Assembly (NCBI RefSeq): GCF_029688845.1
Contig: NZ_JARUKW010000004.1
Location: 124,001 to 188,000, forward strand
Length of the DNA: 64,000 bases
From: Natronococcus sp. A-GB1
GTDB lineage: Archaea > Halobacteriota > Halobacteria > Halobacteriales > Natrialbaceae
Reading direction: 5' to 3'
A program made the position numbers and the translations under genes. The notes beneath the pieces are model-generated. The model was not told where the DNA came from. It did not search any database and was given only the letters and a program-made list of their open reading frames with translations. Shown one piece after another: positions 1-7,700 of the stretch (position 1 is the stretch's first letter; every line of letters starts with the position of its first letter).

Positions 1-1554
1 GAGGCCCGCGTACTCGGCAGTGAGGTACCGACAGAGCGACTCCCACTCCCCGGCGCCGTACTCCCGGTAGGGGTACGCACGTCGGAGGATCGCTGTCACC
101 TCGCTCTCGGGACGGATCTCGGCGATAGCCATCCCGTAGACCTGCTGGGCGGCGACGTCCTGGGCGTTCGTCGGGATCGACACCGAGTCGACGAACCCGT
201 CCTCGGCCTTCTTCAACATGACCGCACACTCGAGCAGTTCGTCCCGGTCGAGCGCGATCACCCGCCCCGTGACGGTCTGGCCGACGCGGTGGCCCGCCCG
301 CCCGACACGCTGGAGCAGCGCGGCGACCGACTTCGGGGAGCCGACCTGCACCACAAGGTCGACGTGGGGCATGTCGATCCCCAGCTCCAGCGAGGTCGAG
401 GACGTCACCACCTCGAGGTCGCCCGCTTTCAGACGGCCCTCGACGTCCTGGCGGACCTCCTTCGAGAGGCTGCCGTGGTGACAGCCCGAGTTCTCCTCGT
501 CGTAGTCGTCGAAGCGCTCCCGGAGGTTGTGCAGAACTCGCTCGGCGCCCGATCGCGTGTTCGTAAAGACGAGCGTGTTCGTGTGGTTCTGCACGTGCTC
601 GTGGAGCGATTCGTAGAAACGATCCTGGACGACCTCGCGGGGGTTGTGGATGAGGTCGTCGGTCGGCGACTCGAGTTCGATGTCGAACTCGCGGGCGAAG
701 CGCGCGTCGACGATCTCGTACTCCCGGGGAGCGCCCCTCGGCTCTTCCTGTCCGACCAGAAACTCCGCGACCTGCGAGAGCGGGTCGATCGTCGCCGAGC
801 AGCCGATTCGCGTGATCTCGCCTGCGGCCATCGCTTCGAGTCGCTCGAGGCTCACCGAGAGGTGGGTTCCGCGTTTCCCACCCGCCAGCGAGTGTATCTC
901 GTCGACGATGACGTACTCGACCGTGCGAAGCTTCTCGCGAAACTTCGGCGAGTTCAACAAGATTGCGAGGGTTTCGGGCGTGGTGTTCAGGATGTGGGGC
1001 GTCTCCTCGAGCATCTTCTGGCGCTCGCTCGAGGGGGTGTCGCCGTGGCGGATGGCGTGGCGGATCTCGCCCGTATCCTCGCTGCTACTCGCGGCTTCAC
1101 CGCTCGGGTTCCCCGCGGCGCCACGCGCCGCGATCGATTCGATCCCCTCGAGGGGCACCTCGAGGTTGCGGTGGATGTCGTTTGCCAGCGACTTCAGCGG
1201 CGAAACGTAGAGGCAGTAGACGGAGTTCTCGAGGCCGTCCTCGTGTTCCCGACTCCGACGGTAGAGTTCGTTGATGATCGCGGTAAACGACGCCATCGTT
1301 TTTCCCGAACCTGTCGGAGCACAGACAAGCGTGTTCGTCCCTGCGTCGATTTTCGGGAGCGCTCCCTTCTGGGGTGGCGTGAAGAAGCCGTCGTTCTCGG
1401 GAACGAACTCGCCGAACTCCTCGAGCCACCACTCCTGGACGGCGGGCTCGAGCAGCTCGAAGATGTCGCGGTCCTCGATCGTGACGGCGTTCGGGTCGAA
1501 GGGCAGCTCCTCGTCGGCGATCGGCAACTCGAGCCCGTCGGTCCCGTCCATCAT
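1..1554 (-). CDS. lhr: Lhr-type ATP-dependent DNA helicase, 3' part cut by the window edge
   Basis: Superfamily 2 helicase of the Lhr family, which translocates on single-stranded DNA and is linked to DNA repair. Only the first 518 codons are present; the frame is open to base 1. Seen: Walker A APTGSGKT at about residues 79-86, a DEIH box near residue 219, the SAT motif near residue 250, and a QRVGRAGH-type motif VI near residue 416. The order and spacing match an Lhr core with both RecA-like domains; the winged-helix and C-terminal domains would lie outside. Two adjacent ATG codons (1552-1554 and 1549-1551) are possible starts; the first is used here. The gene is transcribed away from its right-hand neighbour. 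Family assignment is firm; the in-vivo role is inferred from the family. Confidence 0.93.
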   Translation of the reverse strand, partial: MMDGTDGLELPIADEELPFDPNAVTIEDRDIFELLEPAVQEWWLEEFGEFVPENDGFFTPPQKGALPKIDAGTNTLVCAPTGSGKTMASFTAIINELYRRSREHEDGLENSVYCLYVSPLKSLANDIHRNLEVPLEGIESIAARGAAGNPSGEAASSSEDTGEIRHAIRHGDTPSSERQKMLEETPHILNTTPETLAILLNSPKFREKLRTVEYVIVDEIHSLAGGKRGTHLSVSLERLEAMAAGEITRIGCSATIDPLSQVAEFLVGQEEPRGAPREYEIVDARFAREFDIELESPTDDLIHNPREVVQDRFYESLHEHVQNHTNTLVFTNTRSGAERVLHNLRERFDDYDEENSGCHHGSLSKEVRQDVEGRLKAGDLEVVTSSTSLELGIDMPHVDLVVQVGSPKSVAALLQRVGRAGHRVGQTVTGRVIALDRDELLECAVMLKKAEDGFVDSVSIPTNAQDVAAQQVYGMAIAEIRPESEVTAILRRAYPYREYGAGEWESLCRYLTAEYAGL

Positions 1555-1663
1555 CCCGACCTGGGGGGCCGCGGTGTAAGAGGGTTTGGCCAGCGGGGCG
1601 AAAGTGAAACGACCGTTCGCACGGTCGGCAACCGGGATAGCTGCCTTCACACGCAAGTCGTAC

Positions 1664-1671
1664 GTATATAC
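1664..1671 (+). promoter_or_regulatory. TATA-like box upstream of the exported papain-like gene
   Basis: A cgtatata sequence stands out from the GC-rich intergenic DNA. It lies too far from the preferred ATG at 1822 for a leaderless transcript, but 10-17 bases before an in-frame ATG at 1681. The transcript probably begins near 1690 and has a leader of about 130 bases. Confidence 0.4.
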
Positions 1672-1821
1672 TCCTGTTCGATGGGAGGAAGAGACGACCC
1701 GCGTCGCGTGGCGGCACAGAACGTGCCTCCGACTCGGGGTCCAAGCCCCTCAGGGTTCCGCTCGCGACCGCACGCCGCAGCCGAACTCGAGGGATCGACG
1801 GCTCGAGTCTCTTTCACAAGC

Positions 1822-2727
1822 ATGACACGAATCACCCGTCGCACCCTGCTCTGTGGTCTCTCGCTGTCGGCCGGCGTCGGCGCGCTGTCGGCAGTATCAC
1901 TGAAACGGTCGCGGTCGACGTCGGACGGTGGCTCGACCGACGGACAGGAGTTCGATCCCCGCATCGACGGGTTCGGCTTCGAGAACTACGCGACGCCGCC
2001 GGTCCCGCCGGAGCCGACGGAGTTCGTCTCGAGGCGCGAGCTCCGCGAGGAGCTAACGGGCCGGCTCGAGACTCCGCTGGGGACGCGAGCGACCGCCGCC
2101 GTGCAGGTCGGTTCGGGACCGCGGCTCGGGACGGTCGTCGACGAACTCTACGCGAACGCCAACCGACTGTTCGGCACGAGGGGGTACTGCTACGGGATGG
2201 TCACGGCCGCGCAGTGGTACTCCGAGGAGCCGGCCGCCGTCCCGCTCGAGCGCGACTCCGCCAGCGAGATCGGCCACGTGAACGAACCGCTCGAGGACGA
2301 CGCGGCCGCGCCGGTTCGGGACGACATCGAGCGCTTCCACCGCCAGCAGTTCCTCGACGCCGAGTCGTGGCTCCGGCGGTGGGCGCTTCTCAGTCCCGAC
2401 TGGATCGACTACGAAACGCAGGCGCGCGAGCTTCGGGCCGCGATCGACGAGTTCGGATCCGCCGGGATAACGATCTCCGGCGAGGACGTCCTCAACGGTC
2501 ACTACGTGTTGCTGTACGACTACGACGTGGCCGACGCCGACGTCGTCTTCGCCGTCTACGATCCCAACGACCCGGCCGACCGGTACGTCGCTGACGACCC
2601 ACCCGTCATCGGGATTCGGACGGACGATCACGAACCGCTGCTCGGATCGTACGTGGGGACGTACGACCGGTTCCTGTTCATCCCGGCCGACAGGGCGATC
2701 AGCGCCCGCGGCAGGGTCGATCGGTAG
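1822..2727 (+). CDS. Tat-exported papain-like (C39-like) protein, uncharacterised
   Basis: Predicted 301-residue protein with an N-terminal TRRTLL twin-arginine-like segment and a hydrophobic stretch to about residue 27, so probably exported or membrane-tethered. The mature part has the layout of papain-like folds: a GYCYGM segment with Cys123 at a helix start, GHYVLL with His227, and VYDPND with Asp247. This Cys-His-Asp order and the YDPN motif recall C39-like proteins of unknown substrate. There is no lipobox Cys after the hydrophobic stretch. The ATG at 1822 is chosen because the signal follows directly; an in-frame ATG at 1681 would add 47 residues without signal character. Proteolytic activity is an inference, not shown. 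Confidence 0.75.
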   Translation: MTRITRRTLLCGLSLSAGVGALSAVSLKRSRSTSDGGSTDGQEFDPRIDGFGFENYATPPVPPEPTEFVSRRELREELTGRLETPLGTRATAAVQVGSGPRLGTVVDELYANANRLFGTRGYCYGMVTAAQWYSEEPAAVPLERDSASEIGHVNEPLEDDAAAPVRDDIERFHRQQFLDAESWLRRWALLSPDWIDYETQARELRAAIDEFGSAGITISGEDVLNGHYVLLYDYDVADADVVFAVYDPNDPADRYVADDPPVIGIRTDDHEPLLGSYVGTYDRFLFIPADRAISARGRVDR

Positions 2728-2740
2728 TACTGCGGATCCC

Positions 2741-3802
2741 CTAGAAGTCGGTGACGACCTCCACGCCGCGCGTCTCGTACTCGGACATCGCCGCCAGTCG
2801 ATCGGAGACGTCCTCGAGCCCGACCTCCCTCGTGATCAGCGTCGCCGGCTCGAGCCGGCCCGACGCGATCAGCCGAAGCAGTTCGTCGTACCGCGAGGGC
2901 GGCATCCCCCGCGAGCCGACGACCGTGACGTCCCAGCGGGTGATCTCGTCCATCGGCAGGGCGACCTCACCGCGCTCGGCGTCGGTGGTGAGCCCGACCT
3001 GGACGTGGGTACCACGGGTGCGGAGACAGTCGACGCTGTTCCGACAGGTCTCGGCGCGGCCGAGCGCGTCGACGGAGACGTGGGCGCCCCCGTCCGTCGC
3101 GGACTCGATCTCGGCCGGGACGTCGACGCCGTCGCCCGCGGTCACCGTCATGTCGGCGCCCAGCTCGGTCGCCAGCTCGAGGGGGTCCTCGCGGATGTCG
3201 ACCGCCGCGACGTTGGCCCCGAGCGCGCCCGCGATCTGGACGGCTGCGAGGCCGAGCCCGCCGCAGCCGTGGACGGCGACCCAGTCGCCGGCCGCGAGAT
3301 CGGCGCGGTGGGCCAGCGCGTGGAAGGCCGTGACGTACCGACAGCCGAGCGCGGCCGCCTCGACCGTCGAGACGCTGTCGGGAAGCGCCACGGCGTTGAA
3401 GTCGGCGTGGGGAACGCCGACCTGCTCGGCGAACGCGCCGGGGACCGTCTCCTCGAACCCCAGGGCATAGCCGTCCTCGCAGACGTTGCCGTGGCCGTTT
3501 CGACACTGGGGGCAGGAGCCCTCGCCGAGGTTGAAGGGGATCGCGACGCGGTCGCCGGGCTCGAATCGACTCACGCGGTCGCCGACGCGGGCGACGGTTC
3601 CGGCGGGTTCGTGGCCCAGTATCTGTCCGACCGGTACCTGGTCGTCGGCCCACTCGCCGTGGCCCTGCCAGGCGTGCCAGTCGCTCCGGCAGATTCCGCA
3701 GGCCTCGACGTCGACGACGACGCCGTGGGGTTCGAGCTCCGGATCCTCGACCGACTCGATCGACAGGGGCTCGCCGTAGGCCTCGAGTACTGCAGCGCGC
3801 AT
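2741..3802 (-). CDS. Zinc-dependent alcohol dehydrogenase (MDR superfamily)
   Basis: 353-residue medium-chain dehydrogenase oxidising an alcohol with a nicotinamide cofactor. Seen: catalytic zinc ligands Cys35 (ACGICRSDWH) and His64-Glu65 (LGHEP), and a Rossmann motif GCGGLGL near residue 175 followed by VDI, whose Asp favours NAD over NADP. The structural-zinc loop holds only three cysteines (97, 100, 108); the expected first Cys is Glu94. Substrate cannot be read from sequence. The ATG at 3800-3802 lies 27 bases from a tgattact element (3826-3833), consistent with a leaderless transcript. It converges on the exported papain-like gene, with 13 bases between the stops. Confidence 0.9.
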   Translation of the reverse strand: MRAAVLEAYGEPLSIESVEDPELEPHGVVVDVEACGICRSDWHAWQGHGEWADDQVPVGQILGHEPAGTVARVGDRVSRFEPGDRVAIPFNLGEGSCPQCRNGHGNVCEDGYALGFEETVPGAFAEQVGVPHADFNAVALPDSVSTVEAAALGCRYVTAFHALAHRADLAAGDWVAVHGCGGLGLAAVQIAGALGANVAAVDIREDPLELATELGADMTVTAGDGVDVPAEIESATDGGAHVSVDALGRAETCRNSVDCLRTRGTHVQVGLTTDAERGEVALPMDEITRWDVTVVGSRGMPPSRYDELLRLIASGRLEPATLITREVGLEDVSDRLAAMSEYETRGVEVVTDF

Positions 3803-3859
3803 ACCGGGGCGTCCGCGAGCGGACGAGTAATCACTGACGGATGCGGCGACCGAGAGCCA

Positions 3860-3868
3860 GCCTTATCG
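3860..3868 (+). promoter_or_regulatory. TATA-like box of the MBL-fold hydrolase gene
   Basis: ccttatcgg is centred about 28 bases before the ATG at 3892, the spacing expected of a leaderless haloarchaeal transcript. It also supports choosing 3892 over the upstream in-frame ATG at 3841. Confidence 0.5.
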
Positions 3869-3891
3869 GGTGTGCGGTCCCAGAGTCGGAC

Positions 3892-4626
3892 ATGCGCGTC
3901 ACCTTTCTCGGCACGGGCAGCGCGATGCCCGCCGGCGAACGCTTCCAGACCGGGATCCTCGTTCAGGACGAGGGCCGAACGCTGCTGGTCGACTGCGGCT
4001 CCGGTATCCTCCACCGGCTCCAGCAGTCCGGCGTCGGCTACGAGGCCATCTCGACGGTCCTGTTGACTCACCACCACCTCGACCACGTCGCCGACCTACT
4101 GCCGCTGATGAAGGCCCGCTGGCTCGCCGGCGAGGAACACCTTGAGGTCGTCGGTCCGCAGGGCACCAAGTCGCTCGTCGACGGTCTGCTCGAGGTCCAC
4201 GAGTACATGCAGGACAAACTCGAGTTGCAGATCCGAGAGGTCCACCCCGGCGAGTTTTCGGTCGCGGGGTTCGACGTCTCCGCCTACGAGACGCGTCACT
4301 CGCTGCCGTGTCTGGCCTACCGGTTCGACGACCGCTTTACGTTCAGCGGCGACAGCGAGGCGTTCGCGGGGCTGGCGAACTTCGCGGAGGGATCCGCGAT
4401 TCTGGCCCACGACTGTTCGTTTCCCGACGACGTCGACGTCTCGAACCACCCGACGCCCGAAACGCTCGGGCGCGAACTGGCCGGCCGGGAGATCGGTCGG
4501 GTCTATCTGACCCACCTCTATCCCCACACGGAGGGCCGACACGAGGAGATGCTCGAGTCGATCGGCGCCCACTACGACGGCGACGTTCGCTTCGCCGAGG
4601 ACCTGACGACCGTCTCGATCGAGTAG
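3892..4626 (+). CDS. MBL-fold metallo-hydrolase, RNase Z-like
   Basis: 244-residue metallo-beta-lactamase-fold hydrolase. Seen: an N-terminal GTGSAMP segment typical of the RNase Z branch, the metal motif THHHLDH at residues 59-65, a downstream metal-ligand His in YETRHS, Asp in FSGDSE and AHDCSF, and a late His in LTHLYPH. The protein is shorter than typical tRNA 3'-processing RNase Z and shows no obvious exosite arm, so a general phosphodiesterase or related hydrolase is more likely. The start is fixed by the promoter spacing. It is divergent from the alcohol dehydrogenase gene; no functional link is evident. Confidence 0.88.
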   Translation: MRVTFLGTGSAMPAGERFQTGILVQDEGRTLLVDCGSGILHRLQQSGVGYEAISTVLLTHHHLDHVADLLPLMKARWLAGEEHLEVVGPQGTKSLVDGLLEVHEYMQDKLELQIREVHPGEFSVAGFDVSAYETRHSLPCLAYRFDDRFTFSGDSEAFAGLANFAEGSAILAHDCSFPDDVDVSNHPTPETLGRELAGREIGRVYLTHLYPHTEGRHEEMLESIGAHYDGDVRFAEDLTTVSIE

Positions 4627-4710
4627 CTCTCGGCGCAGACTCCGTTCTCTCAGCCCCTCGATTCGACTAGCAACGGCGATACCGCCCGCGGGTTAGGAGA
4701 TGCGAACAAG

Positions 4711-4716
4711 TATATG
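4711..4716 (+). promoter_or_regulatory. TATA box for the RND/TrmB transcript
   Basis: tatatg in an AT-richer pocket. A start about 27 bases downstream (near 4740) would put the 15-codon leader ORF at 4746 almost at the 5' end and give the large gene a leader of about 50 bases. Confidence 0.5.
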
Positions 4717-4745
4717 CGGCGAGTTTGTAGGATCGTAACAACAGA

Positions 4746-4793
4746 ATGTCCCTCCCAATCCGATCCACCCGTACGCCCGAGGTGAGCGGATGA
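4746..4793 (+). CDS. 15-codon leader ORF overlapping the RND gene start
   Basis: ATG at 4746-4748, 15 sense codons, and a TGA at 4791-4793 that overlaps the ATG of the RND gene (ATGA). It is the first ATG after the expected transcription start. A gaggtga Shine-Dalgarno-like element (4779-4785) lies inside it, 4 bases before the main ATG. Both peptides begin MSLP. This layout would permit translational coupling by reinitiation. Coding status is unproven. Confidence 0.35.
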   Translation: MSLPIRSTRTPEVSG

Positions 4794-7700
4794 GCCTTCC
4801 GTATCGGCTCTCGGAACTGATCACGTCGTACTCCAAGATCGTCATCGTCGCGTTACTGTTGACTACGGCGCTCGTCGGCGCAGGAATGCCGATGGTCGAC
4901 GACGACTCCTCGCTCGACCAGTTCGAGGGCGAGTCCGAGGAAGCCGAAGCCCTCGAGGAGATGGACGACAACTTCGCCGCGGAAGGCGATGAGAACACGA
5001 CCTCGGTCCAGCTGATACACAGAGACGAGGGCGGGAACGTCCTCACGCAGGAATCGCTGATCACCTCGCTCGAGTTCCAACAGGAGATCCGCGATAACGA
5101 ATCGATCAACGCGACGCTGGCCGACGACGATCCAATCACCGGCGTCGAGAACATCCTCGCGATGACCGCGATCACGAACGAGGAGATCGACGAACTCGAG
5201 GAGCGCGGCGACGAACTCGCCGACCGCGAGGCCGAACTCGAGAACCGCAGCAACGTCCTCGAGGAGGGTATCGATGACGTCACCGAGCTCCAGCGCGAGT
5301 ACGAGGAGGCGTCGGCCGACGGAGACGAGGCCGCGGCCGACGAGATCGACGCCGAGATCGAGGCGGCGATCGACGGGGCGGTCGACGAGGCCGAACTCGA
5401 CGCCGACCAGGCCGACGAGTACGAGGAGTTCGCCGAGGACGCCCGCGAGGTCGAAACCAACCGCTGGATGCTCGAGCGACAGGCCGAGCTGCCGCCCGAG
5501 GAGCTTCCCGAATACCAGGAACTGAACGAGGCCCTCGAGGAGGTCTACACCGGCGCGACGGTGGGCGTACTCGCCGAGGAGTTCGAACAGCTCGAAGAAG
5601 ACGCCGCCGAACTCGAGGAAGAGCAACAGGAACTCGAGAGCCAGGCCGAAGCGCTCGAACAGCAAGAAGCCGAACTCGAGGCCCAAACTGAGACGCTCCA
5701 GTCGGGGCTCGAGGAGGTAATCGAACTCGAGTACCAGTACGAGCTAGCGAGCGCGGCCGGCGACGACGACGAGGCGGCCGCCGCCGAGGCCGAAATCGAG
5801 ACGGTAACTCAGGAGACGATCGCCGAGGCCGACCTCGACGACGAACAGGCCGCCGAGTACGAGGCCGCCGTCGAGTCGGCCCGCGAGGAGATCACCGTCT
5901 CCGAGGAAGACCTCGCCGAACTCGCCGGCGGCGACGCCGCCGAGCTCGAGGCCCAGCAGGCGGAACTCGAGAGTCAGGCCGAAGCGCTCGAACAGCAGGA
6001 AGCCGAACTCGAGGCCCAAACTGAGACGCTCCAGTCGGGCCTCGAGGAGGTAATCGAACTCGAGTACCAGTACGAACTGGCGAGTGTGGCCGGCGACGAG
6101 GCGGCTGCCGCCGACGCCGAGGCCGAGATCGAGGCGACGATCGACGAGACGGTCGCCGAGGCCGACCTCGACGACGAACAGGCCGCCGAGTACGAGGCCG
6201 CCGTCGAGACGGCCTGGGAGGAGATCGACGCGGACGAGATGGACGCGGGAGCCGACGAGCTACAGACGAACGGCGCCGAGCTCGAGGCCCAGCAGGCGGA
6301 ACTTGAGGAGCGCGGCGACGAACTCGCCGATCGCGAGGCCAAGCTCGAGGAACGTGTCGAGACCCTCGAGGACGGACTCCTCGAGATCGCCGAACTCCGC
6401 GCCGAGCTGGCGGCGACCGACGACGAGGCCGCGGCCGAAACGATCGAAGACGAGATCGAGGCGACGATCGCCGAAACGATCGCTGACGCCGACCTGAACG
6501 GCCAGCAGGTCGCCGAGTTCGAGGCGCTCGCCGAGACCGATCCCGACGAACTCGAATCCGCCGAGGACGACCTCGAGGCGGACGACGGACTCGAAACGCT
6601 CGCCGTCGCAGCCGCGGGCGTCCTCGATGCGGAGTTCGACCAGCTCGAAGACGACGCAGCCGAGCTCGAGGACGATCAGGAGGCCCTCGAGGCCGAGGCC
6701 GCCGAGTTTGAGGACGCGGCCGGCGACGACGTCGAGGAACAGCTCGATCCCGCCGACGCGGGGCTCGAACCCGACGAAGACGAACTCGAGGCGGTCTTCA
6801 CTGCCGCGACGGCAGGCGTTCTCGAGGAGGAGTTCGCCGCGCTCGAGGCCCAGGCCACCGAACTCGAGGAGCAACAGGAGGCCCTCGAGGCCGAGGCCGC
6901 CGGGCTCGAGGACGCAGCCGACGCCGACCCCGACGAGTTCGATCCCGCCGAAGCCGGGATCGGACCGGACGAAGACGAGCTCGAGGGGGTCTTCACCGCC
7001 GCGACGGCGGGCGTCCTCGACGACGAGATCGCCGAACTCGAGGCCGAGGCCGCTGAACTCGAGGATGGCGGACAGGAACTCGAGGAGGACGGACAGGAAC
7101 TCGAACAGCGGGAGTCCGCGCTCGACGACCGTGCGACGACGCTTGAGCAAGGTCTCGACGAAGTGCTCGAGCTCCAGCGCGAGTACGAGGAGGCGTCCGA
7201 GGCTGGCGACGACGAAACCGCGGCCGAGATCGAAGCCGAGATCGAGGCGACCATCGAGGAAACGGCGACCGAAGCCGAACTCGACGCCGAGCAGACCGAC
7301 CAGTACACGGAGCTTGCCGAGCAGGCCCGCGAAATCGAGTCCAACCGCTTCGCGATCGAGGAGATGCCGGACGATCCCGAGGAGAGTCCCGAGTACCAGG
7401 AGCTCGAGGAGGCCCTCGAGGGGATCTACGCCGGCGCGACGATGGGCGTCCTCGAGGACGAGTACGAGCAGCTCGGCGACGACGCCGAGGCGCTCGAGGA
7501 GGCCTGGGACGAGTTCGAGGAGGACGACGAGACGCCGTCGCTCGACGAGCAGATCGAGGCGCTCGAGGACTTAGACGACGAGGAGTTCGAGGACCTCATC
7601 GGAGACGTACTGGACGAGGACGACGACGGCAACGAGGGCGCGGCGCTCGGCTTCATGCCCTCGGACTACGAGCCCGGCTCGACCGAGGCCGACGCCCGGA

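Noticed and set aside
289-1821. Long plus-strand frame upstream of the exported papain-like gene
   Set aside because: It is the antisense of the Lhr helicase, which carries all helicase motifs; only the part from 1822 is coding.
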